DNA of 64,000 nt from Acidiflorens sp963841945 (GCA_963841945.1 CAWJFC010000007.1:1-64000), one strand, 5' to 3'. Shown: positions 1-9,472, numbered from the stretch's first letter. The notes: generated from the sequence alone by a model not told the origin. Translations and numbers: made by a program.

Positions 1-1632
1 CCGCCTCGCCCGCCGAAACCATGTCGCAACTCCTCAAACAAATCGGCGCCGACGGCATCAACTTCGATACGCTCGAAAGTGTTCCCCCGCAATTTCGCCA
101 GGCCTCCGACGCCATCGGCCATCCGCTCGCGCTCGAGCCCCAATTCCAGCCGCGCGACGAATCCCTCGCCTGGACCAATTTCAGCTGGAATGACTGGGTC
201 ACCTGGGAAGGCAAGCAGTATCCCTTCGCCCCCATGGTCACCAAGAGAAATGGCTTGAGCCGCGCCACATGGTCAACGTGACCGACCGCTTCACGCGCGA
301 CAAAACCGACAGCCTCCAGCACGCCTTTTTCAATGGCGAGGGCTATGCGTCCCTCGAGAATCTCTGGGGCTTCTGGTACGCCAACACTCCGCACGACTCC
401 GAAGCCATCCTCCGCTTCACCCGCATCGAGCGCGCCATGTCCGACTATCTCCGCAGCCCTGGCTGGGAGCCGCACGCGCCGGTCATTCAATCTGGCGTCT
501 TCGCCAGCCGCTTCCCCACTCCCCGCGGAACTCTCTGGACCATCGTCAACCGCAACGAATATCAGGTTGATGGCGCGCAGTTAGTCATACGTTCGCAGCC
601 CGGGATGCATTACCCCGGGGTGCATTACTATGATCTTTGGCACGGCAAGGAGCTCGACCACTCCCGCGCCCGTCGCCGGCAAAGGGACGTTGGATTTTCC
701 TATCGAAGGCCTGGGCTACGGCGCGATTCTCGGCAACGTCAGAGCCTCCAGCGCAGCTCGACGACTTAATGAAATTCATGGCCGCCCGCTCCGCTCGTCC
801 TCTCAGTGACTACTCGCGCGAATGGAAGCCCGTCCCCCAGGCCGTCGTCGACATCGCGCCCACCAAACCGGCCGCCAGCGCCCCATCCGGCATGGTCCGC
901 ATTCCCGAAGGAGATTTCGATTTCCAGGTCAGCGGCATCGAAATCGAAGGCGGCAACGATCCCGGCGTCGACGTCCAATATCCCTGGGAGGACCTGCCCC
1001 GCCGTTACCATCATCACAGCCTGCACCTGCACAGCTTCTACATCGATCGCACTCCAGTTACTAACTCGCAATTCAAGATCTTTTTGGATGCGACCCATTA
1101 CCATCCCAAGGAAGACGACGACCACAACTTTCTTCGCGATTGGAAAGAAGGTAGCTTCCCGCAAGGATGGGAGAATAAGCCAGTAACATGGATCTCCATC
1201 GAAGACGCCCGCGCCTATGCCGCCTGGGCCGGCAAGCGTCTCCCCCACGAGTGGGAGTGGCAATACGCCGCCCAATCCACCGACGCCCGCCCTTATCCCT
1301 GGGGCAAACAATGGGACCCGCAAGCGCTACCTCCGGTAGATTCCGGTCCCGCCATGCATCCGCTCGCCAACGTCGCCGAATTTCCATCCGGCGCCAGCCC
1401 ATTCGGCGTTCTGGATATGATCGGTAACATCTCCCAATGGACCGACGAATTCCGCGACCCTCACACTCGCGCAGCCATCATCCGTGGCGGCGCAGCTTAT
1501 CAACCCCTGGGTCTCGATCCGGGATTTCCGCAAACCTACCGTCTCGATGAACACGAAAAATACCTGTTGATGTCCCCCGGCCGCGACCGTTCCGGCACCA
1601 TAGGCTTCCGCTGCCTGGTTGACGCTGAATAA
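1..1632 (+). pseudogene. Formylglycine-generating-enzyme-like (SUMF1/EgtB/PvdO) protein, frameshifted, 5' end outside window
   Basis: The reading frame is open from the first bases, so the N-terminus lies outside the window. Family-like sequence runs in frame 3 to about 241, in frame 2 from about 242 to 656 (KWLEPRHMVNVTDRF, then GYASLENLWGFWYAN), in frame 3 again from about 657 to 732 (GTLDFPIEGLGYGAIL), and in frame 1 from about 733 to the stop at 1632. At least three frameshifts would be needed for one polypeptide. The C-terminal 270 residues form a FGE-sulfatase/SUMF1 domain: FYIDRTPVTNSQFK, WAGKRLPHEWEWQYAA, NISQWTDE and a final GFRC. Proteins of this fold are formylglycine-generating enzymes or non-haem iron sulfoxide synthases; the substrate cannot be told here. 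The N-terminal part resembles an unassigned glycosidase-like region. It is either a decayed gene or a low-quality stretch of assembly. The 3' segment alone (637-1632) could still be expressed. Confidence 0.7.
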
Positions 1633-1683
1633 AGTTGACGCTGAATAAAGTCGATGCCCAATAAAGTTGGGTGCCCAATAAAA
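1618..1683. repeat. 16-bp tandem repeat spanning the stop codon of the FGE-like gene
   Basis: Four head-to-tail units begin at 1618, 1634, 1650 and 1666. The first two are identical (GTTGACGCTGAATAAA); the third and fourth diverge (GTCGATGCCCAATAAA, then a slightly longer GTTGGGTGCCCAATAAAA). The TAA stop of the upstream gene lies inside the first unit, so each copy re-creates a stop-like end. It is probably replication slippage. Confidence 0.85.
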
Positions 1684-1769
1684 TGGACGGTCAGCAAGTT
1701 CATACCCCATAACAATCCGCACTTACAAATGTCATCCCATGATCCGATCTTGTGCTATAGTTCCACGCC

Positions 1770-2282
1770 ATGAAACCGCGTCGCCTGACTCTCATCCTTG
1801 CCATCGTCTTATTAACTTCCATCCTGACCTTCGCGGCCGATGAAGAAGGCCAACCCGCCCCCCGCTTTCACGCCAAAACCACCGCCGGAGAGGTCTTTAC
1901 CAACGACACAACCAAGGGCAAAGTCGTCTTACTCCAGTTCTGGACCACCTGGTGTCCCTACTGCCGGCGCGAGCAATCTCTCGTCGATTCCATTGACAGG
2001 GAATTCGCCGGCAAAGGCGTAGTCGTTCTCGCCGTCAACGTCGCCGAATCCAAAAAGAAGGTTAGACAATATCTCCAGGACAATCCGCGCTCCTGCCGCA
2101 TCGTCCTCACCGACGACACCAACCTCGCCGCCATGTATCAGGCAAACTCCTACCCCATCTATGTAGTGATTGATCGCGATGGCAACATAGCCGCCGAGCA
2201 GCGCGGCTCAGGAGGCGAGCGCTCCCTGAGAAGAATGCTCCGCCAAGCCGGCGTGGAAGCCGATCCCAAAAAACAAGAGTAA
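1770..2282 (+). CDS. Exported TlpA/ResA-like thioredoxin-family protein
   Basis: This is a 170-residue protein with an N-terminal signal peptide (about 22 residues, hydrophobic LTLILAIVLLTS) and a thioredoxin-fold AhpC/TSA-Redoxin domain. The active site WTTWCPYCRRE carries a CPYC redox pair, followed by the LAVNVAESKKKVRQYL segment and the cis-proline region SYPIYVVIDRDG. TlpA/ResA proteins reduce disulfides in the periplasm, for example in cytochrome c maturation or in partner oxidoreductases. No partner is adjacent: the gene stands between the FGE-like remnant and a convergent TPR gene. A possible -10 (TATAGT, 1756-1761) lies 9 bases before the start codon without a good -35. I am confident of the family and not of the client. 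Confidence 0.9.
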   Translation: MKPRRLTLILAIVLLTSILTFAADEEGQPAPRFHAKTTAGEVFTNDTTKGKVVLLQFWTTWCPYCRREQSLVDSIDREFAGKGVVVLAVNVAESKKKVRQYLQDNPRSCRIVLTDDTNLAAMYQANSYPIYVVIDRDGNIAAEQRGSGGERSLRRMLRQAGVEADPKKQE

Positions 2283-2349
2283 GCGGAATGACGGCATCAA
2301 TCTGGGCCGAGCTTTGGTCTTAAGAAAAACCCTCACTTATCCCGCAACT

Positions 2350-4101
2350 TCACCACAAACTCCTGAATCTCTGCGGTTCGCTCTCCACCTGCGCCGCGTC
2401 CTGTTTTGCCAGTTCATCATGGATCTTCAATTCCCTCTCCGCCCCAGCCGCATCTCCCGCCTTCTTATAAGCCTGCCCAAGCCGGTAATGCGCCTCTTCT
2501 AACTCCGGACTGACCTCAATCGCCTTCTTATAATCGTCAATCGCCGCGGTCCCGTAACCATGCTGAGCATAAACCACCCCCAGCATCACCCATCCCATTC
2601 CTAACTTGGGGTCTAACTCAACCGCCTTTTTCAGTAACTTATCGATCTGCACGAATTCCGTGTCGTCCAGCGCACCCGCCGACTGCTTCCACAATCCCAA
2701 CGCATAGTAGTAATAAGCCAGCGCATTCCCCGGCGCTACCCGCACAAACCGTTCCAGCTTCTCCATCGTCGCCGGAGAAACCGCCGTCTGCACGCTCAAC
2801 ATCTTCCCCATGAACAAGTACGGACCCGCATCTCCCGGTGCAAGATCCGACGCCTTCGCCAGATACTCCGTTGCCCGATCGTACGACCCACGCGCATACC
2901 ACGCCACGCCTAGCCCCATCAGCATTCGCACCGACTGCGGATACCGCGCACTTCCCTTCTCAAACACCTCCGTCGCCGGCTCGAGCGCCCGGTGCGTCAG
3001 CAACTCCGTCGCCCAGTCAAACAAATTCGTTTCGCTCGGCGCAAGCTCCGCCGCCTGCTGGTATTCATGCACCGCCTCCAGCGGATTTCCCAGCCTCTCG
3101 TCGATCTGCGCCAGCCGGTGATAAAGCTCTGCCCGCTTCCGGCGGGTCGCCGCGTCAAGCCCGGCATCGTCCCTGCTCTTCTGATTCCCCGCATTTGCTG
3201 CCGCCGCGCCGCCAGTGGTCGCGCCGCCCCCCGCCCCACCGCCCGCCGCCCCAGCATCCGCTCCTGGCACACCGCTATTCTCTTCCCGCAGTATCTCAGC
3301 CTGAATCTCCGCGCCCTCCTGCAACAACGCACCCTCCGCCGGATTCCCATCCGCCGTGCCAGCCGCCTTGCCCTCCGAAGCAGCATTAGACGTCGTTCCC
3401 GCTGGCGCATTCCCGGCCGACGCCGACATCCCCGCCGCCCCCAACGACGCCGTGTCGCGCACCAAAGCCTCGCTGTTGCGCAGCACCGTATCCGATCCAT
3501 GCCCGCCCGCATTCGCCGCTGGCGCAACCCCCGCCACCGTAAATTTCGGCTCGTCAAATAACTCCGGCGACTTCCCCATCGCTGACGTAGAACCCGATTC
3601 CTCCACCTGCGCCGCCGTCAAAACCAAATCAACATTCTTAACCTCGCCCGCCGCCAACTCCACCGACTTAGCCAGCGCCACTCCATTCTCCGGCTCCAAC
3701 ACCCGCACCGTGTAACTGCCCGCGTGCACTCCTTCAAACCGAAACACCCCCGCGGTATTCGTGTGCGCATTCCACGTCTCCGTGCGAGTGTCGCTCGCCT
3801 CCTGCAAAACCACCGCGGCGTTCGCCACCAACTTCCCCGATGAATCGCGCACATGCCCGCGCAACTCCCCATTCCCAGCCGAAGTCTTGGATGAAGTCTT
3901 GGACGAACCTGGAGCGGAAGTCGAAGCCCCCGCTGAAGCCGAATCCCGAGCCGCAGCCTGGCTCTGCCCCACCGGCGCTGGAGCCGTACTCGGAACCGGC
4001 GTATTCCCCTGCCCCCAAGCCACACCCAGCCAGAGCGCAATCGTCAGCAAAAAGTAAATTGAGAAGCTAAATTGAGAGCGCAGAACAAAACGTAAGGTCA
4101 A
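2350..4101 (-). CDS. Exported protein with carboxypeptidase-regulatory-like domain and C-terminal TPR repeats
   Basis: This is a 583-residue protein starting with TTG at 4101; AGGAGT six bases upstream supports that start. A signal peptide covers residues 1-31. A Ser/Ala-rich linker leads to a carboxypeptidase-regulatory-like (CarboxypepD_reg) beta-sandwich at about 75-160 (GELRGHVRDSSGKLV, TAGVFRFEGVHAGSYTVRV). Next comes a long low-complexity Gly/Ala stretch (about 190-310), then five or six TPR units from about 320 (LYHRLAQIDERLGNPLEAVH, AHYRLGQAYKKAGDAAGAER). This layout suggests a cell-surface or periplasmic scaffold binding proteins or glycans. No enzyme residues are seen. It is convergent with the TlpA-like gene. 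The function is unknown beyond protein-protein interaction. Confidence 0.85.
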   Translation of the reverse strand: MTLRFVLRSQFSFSIYFLLTIALWLGVAWGQGNTPVPSTAPAPVGQSQAAARDSASAGASTSAPGSSKTSSKTSAGNGELRGHVRDSSGKLVANAAVVLQEASDTRTETWNAHTNTAGVFRFEGVHAGSYTVRVLEPENGVALAKSVELAAGEVKNVDLVLTAAQVEESGSTSAMGKSPELFDEPKFTVAGVAPAANAGGHGSDTVLRNSEALVRDTASLGAAGMSASAGNAPAGTTSNAASEGKAAGTADGNPAEGALLQEGAEIQAEILREENSGVPGADAGAAGGGAGGGATTGGAAAANAGNQKSRDDAGLDAATRRKRAELYHRLAQIDERLGNPLEAVHEYQQAAELAPSETNLFDWATELLTHRALEPATEVFEKGSARYPQSVRMLMGLGVAWYARGSYDRATEYLAKASDLAPGDAGPYLFMGKMLSVQTAVSPATMEKLERFVRVAPGNALAYYYYALGLWKQSAGALDDTEFVQIDKLLKKAVELDPKLGMGWVMLGVVYAQHGYGTAAIDDYKKAIEVSPELEEAHYRLGQAYKKAGDAAGAERELKIHDELAKQDAAQVESEPQRFRSLW

Positions 4102-4294
4102 CCGGCCACTCCTGAGAAATCCAACTGCAAAACAAAATCGTCACCAATACTCGCCATTCTATGCGCGCCCCCTCCCCCCCGCAATCTCCGGCTCGCTCGA
4201 CGGATGTGCAATAAATCGAAGATTTCAGCTCCCACCTCCTGAAAGTTTCATCTAATCTCGATCCAGGAGAACCGATTCCACAGGAGCATCACCA

Positions 4295-5293
4295 ATGCAG
4301 AAGCGCAAACTAGGAAAGAGCAATCTCGAAGTCTCAGCCATCGGTCTCGGCTGCATGGGCATGAGTTTTTCCTACGGTCCGCCCAAGGACAAAAAAGAGA
4401 TGACTGCTCTGCTCCACGCCGCCATCGAGCGCGGCATCACCTTCTTCGACACCGCCGAAGTCTATGGCCCATTCACAAACGAAGATCTCGTCGGCGAAGC
4501 CCTCGCGCCCTTCCGCAAGCAGGCAGTCATCGCCACCAAATTCGGATTCGATCTCAGCGGCCCCGACAATCGCCCGGGCGCTGCCGGTCTCAATAGTCGC
4601 CCCAAGCACATCAAACAAGCCGTCGAAGGCTCGCTCAAGCGTCTCCGCATCGAAACCATCGACCTCCTCTATCAGCATCGCGTTGACCCCAACGTTCCCA
4701 TCGAAGATGTAGCCGGCGCGGTAAAAGATCTGATCCACTCCGGCAAGGTCAAGCACTTCGGACTCTCCGAAGCTGGCGTCAACACCATCCGCCGCGCCCA
4801 CGCAGTCCAGCCCGTAACCGCTCTACAAAGCGAGTACTCGCTCTGGTGGAGAAAGCCGGAACAGGAAGTCATCCCCACGCTCGAAGAGCTAGGCATCGGT
4901 TTAGTTCCTTATAGCCCGCTAGGCAAAGGCTTCCTGACCGGCCAGTTCGATGCCAGTGCAAAATTCGAGAGCACCGATTTCCGCAGCACCCTGCCTCGCT
5001 TCACGCCCGAGGCCCTAAAGGCAAACCAGGCCGTAATCGACCTGCTCAGTACCATCGCGACGCGCAAGAACGCTACCCCGGCTCAAATCGCCCTGGCGTG
5101 GCTGCTCGCCCAAAAGCCCTGGATCGTCCCAATTCCCGGCACAACCAAACTAAACCGCCTCGAAGAAAACATCGGAGCCCTCTCCATCCACCTGAGCCCG
5201 GAAGACCTCCACGATATCGACGCGGCCGCCTCAAAAATCAAGGTTGAAGGAGCCAGATACCCAGAACGTCTGGAGAAAATGACCGGCTTGTGA
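4295..5293 (+). CDS. Aldo/keto reductase
   Basis: This is a 332-residue cytosolic NADPH-dependent aldo/keto reductase of the bacterial YajO/AKR13-like group. It opens with KLGKSNLEVSAIGLGCMGMS. The catalytic tetrad is visible as D and Y in FFDTAEVYGPFTNE, K in IATKFGF and H in LLYQHRVD. The cofactor end follows in VPIPGTTKLNRLEEN. AGGAG sits ten bases before the ATG. Family members reduce aldehydes and ketones, often during detoxification; the natural substrate cannot be inferred. It appears monocistronic, with mtgA beginning about 50 bases downstream on the same strand. Length and motifs are normal for the family. Confidence 0.95.
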   Translation: MQKRKLGKSNLEVSAIGLGCMGMSFSYGPPKDKKEMTALLHAAIERGITFFDTAEVYGPFTNEDLVGEALAPFRKQAVIATKFGFDLSGPDNRPGAAGLNSRPKHIKQAVEGSLKRLRIETIDLLYQHRVDPNVPIEDVAGAVKDLIHSGKVKHFGLSEAGVNTIRRAHAVQPVTALQSEYSLWWRKPEQEVIPTLEELGIGLVPYSPLGKGFLTGQFDASAKFESTDFRSTLPRFTPEALKANQAVIDLLSTIATRKNATPAQIALAWLLAQKPWIVPIPGTTKLNRLEENIGALSIHLSPEDLHDIDAAASKIKVEGARYPERLEKMTGL

Positions 5294-5346
5294 GCGCCAA
5301 TGGGACGGGCACGCGTTCCAGTTCTGCCCGCGTATTATTCTGAAGC

Positions 5347-6054
5347 GTGACCGCAATCTCGTCCGCGCCCGCCAAACGCCGACCCCGCTCGCACACCCTC
5401 CGCTCGCTCATTCGCTGGCTTCTCATCGGCCTGCTCCTTCTCTGGTCCCTCGCCGCGCTCACTCTCGCGTCCCTCCGCTGGATCGATCCTCCCACCACCG
5501 CCGTCCACATCCAGCGCCGCCTGCAAGCCTGGACTCATCACAAGCCCTACCACAAGCGCTACAAATTCATTCCGCTCAGCCAGATCTCGCCCGACCTCCA
5601 GCACGCCGTCATCGCCGCCGAAGACGCCCACTTCTATCAGCATCACGGATTCGACTGGCACGAAATCCAAATCGCCGCCCAGGACGATCTCGAAGGCGAG
5701 CGCACCCGCGGCGCCTCCACCCTCACTCAGCAACTCGTAAAAAATCTTTTCTTCGGAACCGGCCGCTCCATCCTCCGCAAGGGCGCCGAGGCCACTCTAG
5801 TCCCGGTGGCCGAACTCGTCCTCGGCAAGCGGCGCATCCTTGAACTCTACCTCAACGTCGTCGAATGGGGTCCCGGCATCTACGGCGCGGAGGAATCCTG
5901 CCGTTACCATGATCAAGCCTCAGCCCGCACCATCGGCCGTCAGCAAGCCGCCCGCCTCGCCGCCATTCTCCCCAATCCCCTAAAACGCCGTCCCGAGCGC
6001 ATGAACAGCTACAGTGCCATCATCCTCACGCGCATGGACCAGATGGGTTGGTAA
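5347..6054 (+). CDS. mtgA: Monofunctional biosynthetic peptidoglycan transglycosylase
   Basis: This is a 235-residue GT51 glycosyltransferase that polymerises lipid II into glycan strands at the outer face of the inner membrane. One N-terminal transmembrane anchor (about 22-43, WLLIGLLLLWSLAALTLASL) is followed by the GT51 motifs: AAEDAHFYQHHGFDW with the catalytic Glu, RGASTLTQQLVKNLF, KRRILELYLNVVEWG, and QQAARLAAILPNP. No penicillin-binding transpeptidase domain follows, so it is the MtgA type and not a class A PBP. The start is GTG at 5347, directly before the basic stretch preceding the membrane helix; no strong ribosome site is seen. A heptamer repeat lies about 100 bases after the stop. 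Confidence 0.93.
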   Translation: MTAISSAPAKRRPRSHTLRSLIRWLLIGLLLLWSLAALTLASLRWIDPPTTAVHIQRRLQAWTHHKPYHKRYKFIPLSQISPDLQHAVIAAEDAHFYQHHGFDWHEIQIAAQDDLEGERTRGASTLTQQLVKNLFFGTGRSILRKGAEATLVPVAELVLGKRRILELYLNVVEWGPGIYGAEESCRYHDQASARTIGRQQAARLAAILPNPLKRRPERMNSYSAIILTRMDQMGW

Positions 6055-6150
6055 TCGATGACAACACTTTTACGAACGCGCCAATGTCAGGCTCTTTCTG
6101 ATTCCCGGCCGGATTCCCCTCGCCGGATACTGCGCGAAGCATTCTGCTCT

Positions 6151-6220
6151 ATGATCAATGACCGGTGACCAATGACCGGTGACCCGTGACCAATGACCGA
6201 TGACCGATGACCGATGACCG
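6151..6220. repeat. Heptamer tandem repeat (ATGACCG/GTGACCA type)
   Basis: Ten consecutive 7-bp units run from 6151 to 6220, variants of ATGACCG and GTGACCA; the last four are identical ATGACCG. The array sits between the end of mtgA and the end of the convergent DUF1801 gene. A period of seven cannot keep a reading frame, which argues that it is non-coding. Confidence 0.9.
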
Positions 6221-6248
6221 TCTAACCCTACACCGCGATTACTCCGCG

Positions 6249-6650
6249 CTAGCCGTTCTCCACCCGATCCTTAATATCCGCATACGCCGCCGCAATCAGC
6301 CTCCTCAGCTCCACCGCGTCCACGGCCGTTCCCGCTCTCAGCTTCACATGTCGCATAAATTTGCCGGAGCCTTGCAACAAGCCTGCCGGATCCGGCAGCC
6401 CTGCGCCCTGAAAAAACCCGACGTTGACGTGTGAAGTGAATACATTGACGTAGCCGAACGGCGCATCTCCCAAACACGCCGTCGGACAACCGTCATGCAA
6501 AAGCTCCCGCACCTCGTCTCCGCATCCTCGCATCACCTCGAACCACTCCCGCGCGATCGCTCCTAACTCGCCCGCATGCTCTTTCATCCAGGCATCAATC
6601 GCCGGATCGCGCTCGACCGCGCCATTGAATCGCAGCAATTCCGTTCTCAT
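6249..6650 (-). CDS. DUF1801 (YdhG-like) domain protein
   Basis: This is a 133-residue cytosolic protein of the DUF1801/YdhG family. It has the conserved segments FTSHVNVGFFQGAGLPDPAG, GSGKFMRHVKLR and a C-terminal helix with RRLIAAAYADI. Structures in this family show a small alpha/beta fold related to iron-chaperone-like proteins, but no reaction is established. The ATG at 6650 has GGAG five bases upstream. It is convergent with mtgA and stands alone. Length and motifs are complete. Confidence 0.85.
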   Translation of the reverse strand: MRTELLRFNGAVERDPAIDAWMKEHAGELGAIAREWFEVMRGCGDEVRELLHDGCPTACLGDAPFGYVNVFTSHVNVGFFQGAGLPDPAGLLQGSGKFMRHVKLRAGTAVDAVELRRLIAAAYADIKDRVENG

Positions 6651-6814
6651 CGTCGCTCCACTTTACTCTCAATATCTTTCCTTACTTAGGCCGCACCCCG
6701 ACACCCTTCCCCGGCCTACGTAATCAGCCAAGGACCGACAGATAATAGAATTCACATTCTCGTGACAAATACACCTCCAGACCTGCTTAGCGTGATGTCT
6801 TTGGGTGCAAACGC

Positions 6815-8077
6815 GTGCCTCGAATGAACCGATCTCTTTCCCTGCCGTGCCTCAATATCGCGTTGTTGTTCTTCGCCTTCGTCGCCAGTGGATTGGCGCA
6901 AGAAACCGCGCCCGGTAAAGACCCCGAAAAGGCGCTGCCACAACCGCCGGAACTTTCACAGCCGAAGCCGTCCCGGCACATCCCTGTCTTCGGAGGCGCG
7001 AACGAGTTTGCCCTCGAAACCGATCTTCAATATTACGAACCTGCGCCCGGATTCGACCGCCAAAACCGTGACATTGACCTGGCGGTGGTTCGTGCGGCGC
7101 TGGCAGCGCACTTTCGGGAGGGGTGGGAGTTCCAGTTCGACGTACAGGCGCTTCGGGCCCGGGGTACAGCCATCCTGTCTTCCACTCCACCGATCCCGCC
7201 ACCGGTCCCCAGCAACGCTGTGGCTCTCGGTGCAGGACCGGGAGCGCGCTGGAACTTCCTGCAATTCAGCCGTTGCCGCCTGTTTCTGGATGCTCAGGGA
7301 GACTTGATTCTTAACGATCGGCCCTTCCCAACTCACGGCTCGAGTTACGATTTCTTCCTGCGGGCTGGCGGAGGACTCAGCATTCGTCTGAACGATTCTT
7401 ATTGGTTGGAACCTGACTTCCGTTTTGCGCATATCTCCAACGGTCAAGGTTTCGGCTCCGGCAACCCAACCTGGAATGGACGCGGACTCTCGATCGGCCT
7501 GCGGCGTACCTTCCGCCCCTACACTGAAACCCAGCGCGAGCGACCGGCCTCTCAGAAAGACGAAGACGACAAGAGACAAGAAACAAAATCTTGGATCACC
7601 AGTGTCGAAGGATACCGCGCCGTTCCAGGAACGAATCTGCATGACCCAGGCGTTCAGCATCAGCTGCGGTCGCTTCGCATTGCGCACTCGTGGCCGTTGC
7701 CGGAAAAATTCGAATTCCAGTTCGGAGCCGTGGTTGGCGAACCGATCCACCCTGTGCAAGGCAACGAGTTTGGCGGATTCGGCCCGCTCCTCCGCTGGAA
7801 TTTCCTGGAGACTCGAAACGTTCACCTCTTTGCCGATGGCGGCGCGGACTTCCTCCTAACCGGCAGTCCTGCCTTCCTCATCCCACTCGGCGGCACCGGA
7901 TACAATTTCTTCCTGCGCGGCGGAACTGGAGCCAGCCTGCGCCTGCACCATTCCTATTGGCTGGACACCGGCTTCCACTGGGCTCACATCACCACTGGCT
8001 TCGGCCCCGGCGCTGACAACTACATCCCCTGGAGCGGCTTGGGGGTCTCGTTGGCGCTGCGCCACACATTTCACTGA
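6815..8077 (+). CDS. Outer-membrane PagL-like (acyloxyacyl hydrolase family) protein with duplicated barrel domain
   Basis: This is a 420-residue exported protein. The signal peptide ends near ASGLAQ (about residue 29). Two homologous beta-barrel halves follow. Half one (about 48-235) contains FGGANEFALETDLQYY, GARWNFLQF, YDFFLRAGGGLSIRL, HISNGQGFG and GRGLSIGLRRTF. Half two (about 265-420) contains EFQFGAVVGEP, LLRWNFLET, YNFFLRGGTGASLRL, HITTGFGPG and GLGVSLALRHTF. The HxSN segment with its Gly-rich tail matches the lipid A 3-O-deacylase/acyloxyacyl hydrolase family. Half two has T instead of the Ser, and neither half shows an obvious catalytic Glu at the PagL position, so activity is uncertain. 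The start is GTG 6815 or ATG 6824; no clear ribosome site separates them. Confidence 0.78.
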   Translation: MPRMNRSLSLPCLNIALLFFAFVASGLAQETAPGKDPEKALPQPPELSQPKPSRHIPVFGGANEFALETDLQYYEPAPGFDRQNRDIDLAVVRAALAAHFREGWEFQFDVQALRARGTAILSSTPPIPPPVPSNAVALGAGPGARWNFLQFSRCRLFLDAQGDLILNDRPFPTHGSSYDFFLRAGGGLSIRLNDSYWLEPDFRFAHISNGQGFGSGNPTWNGRGLSIGLRRTFRPYTETQRERPASQKDEDDKRQETKSWITSVEGYRAVPGTNLHDPGVQHQLRSLRIAHSWPLPEKFEFQFGAVVGEPIHPVQGNEFGGFGPLLRWNFLETRNVHLFADGGADFLLTGSPAFLIPLGGTGYNFFLRGGTGASLRLHHSYWLDTGFHWAHITTGFGPGADNYIPWSGLGVSLALRHTFH

Positions 8078-8362
8078 TTTACCCCGCACTGGATGATCAT
8101 GGGGCCCGTCGATCCACTTTTGAAGTAGGGGAAAGTCAGATCGGTCAAGCGGTCGAAATGAAACGGAGGGTGGCATCAATAACGGAGGTTGCATCAATAA
8201 CCGTTCGGCTTCCTATCGTTCCACGAAATGCCTCAAGCTGCAATTGCGCCGGGTGCCACATTCAAGTCTTCTTTTGGCTGGCCCGGGCGCGTTACAGTGG
8301 ATAGCGAAAATACAAGATAAGTGGCGCAAGCAGCCCGCTTGGAAAAATGCTTCTGAGGTCAC

Positions 8363-9298
8363 ATGTCAAAGCTAATAGCATTTATTCTTGCGTTAGTGTT
8401 CTTCGCGACGGCAAGAGCTGCCGCCGCTGAAATTAGGTGCCCGTTGAACGTATTGAGTACCGGCGGGTTAACGTCCCCTGTACCTGTCGGTCTTGATCAA
8501 TTTGTGTTCAATATTAAAGCGAAGCATTCAGCCGCAGTAGTTCGTATTACGAACCGTGACTCACGGCCAATCAACGCGCTATTCATGGTAGTTGATTTCT
8601 ATTCGTCCGACCGCTACTTGCTGAGCATGCCGTTCTACTTGGCAACAAGCGAGCAGGAGGTGTCATTCGTGCCTGCTGCCCGCATCTCCTCGACGTTGTT
8701 CGCTCCAGCACCTCTCAATTCTTCACTCCTTCCAGGCGAAAGCTATCGAGACTCCGAGGAAAGCCCTGTCAGGACGCTTGTGTGCCCCGACGAGGCTCGC
8801 ATTAAAGTGCTTCAGATTGCATTTGCTGGTGAAAAACCGTTGGACTATAGATCACCCGGATGGCGGGTTGACCCCTCTCTTTTGCGCGCGGACACTTGGT
8901 CCTCGACTGGCTTTCCAACGAAGCCGGTCTCTGTGTTTAGCCGCGTAAGCGTCAACGAACTCGGTCGGGTGCGAGTGGTCGCGATGAGCACAATTGACTC
9001 CGCTGGAGGCGATGATTCGGAGCTCTCATCGTGGCTTACAGATCAGATAGAGGGCAAGTTCACGTGTATACCAGCGCAGTATGATGGTGCGGCGATTTCT
9101 TCCGAAATGAACCTTTTGATTCGCTTCTATCCGGCAAAAGAAAGCGACCCCATAAAGAGTCTGCCGAAGGATTGGGCGAAATCGGGAACTATTACAATCG
9201 TGGATTTGGTTTCCGCAACGCCCGGAAAAGCGTTCGGCCTAGTTTATGGAGAATACCCGCTCCTTGGTGAGACCTTGGGCCAGCCGAAATCGCGGTAG
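8363..9298 (+). CDS. Exported protein of unknown function
   Basis: I do not recognise this 311-residue protein. It has a clear signal peptide (residues 1-22, LIAFILALVFFATARA-AAA) and two Cys residues in RTLVCPDE and FTCIPAQ besides the early RCPLN, so disulfides are possible. Residues about 170-285 (VFSRVSVNELGRVRVVAMST, LTDQIEGKFTCIPA) suggest a TonB-C-like or energy-transducer-like beta domain, but this is weak. GAGGT lies six bases before the ATG. It is visibly less GC-rich and uses more A/T-ending codons than its neighbours, and non-coding DNA flanks it on both sides, which could reflect horizontal acquisition. Confidence 0.75.
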   Translation: MSKLIAFILALVFFATARAAAAEIRCPLNVLSTGGLTSPVPVGLDQFVFNIKAKHSAAVVRITNRDSRPINALFMVVDFYSSDRYLLSMPFYLATSEQEVSFVPAARISSTLFAPAPLNSSLLPGESYRDSEESPVRTLVCPDEARIKVLQIAFAGEKPLDYRSPGWRVDPSLLRADTWSSTGFPTKPVSVFSRVSVNELGRVRVVAMSTIDSAGGDDSELSSWLTDQIEGKFTCIPAQYDGAAISSEMNLLIRFYPAKESDPIKSLPKDWAKSGTITIVDLVSATPGKAFGLVYGEYPLLGETLGQPKSR

Positions 9299-9472
9299 TT
9301 CCGTCTAAAAGCGCTCCCGGATTTGATAATCCACGCATTTGAATAATCTCAAATGAACGACGCATCGTTTACAATTCACAGTAGCCCATCCGCAAAAATC
9401 CTTCGATTTAAGCGCTAACCCTCCATTGCACACTTTGCGGGTAGCCAAAGTGTCGTACTGAAGCCCCCGCTT

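Noticed and set aside
3734..4018. Gly-rich open frames opposite and within the CarboxypepD/TPR gene
   Set aside because: They result from its biased codon use in low-complexity linkers.
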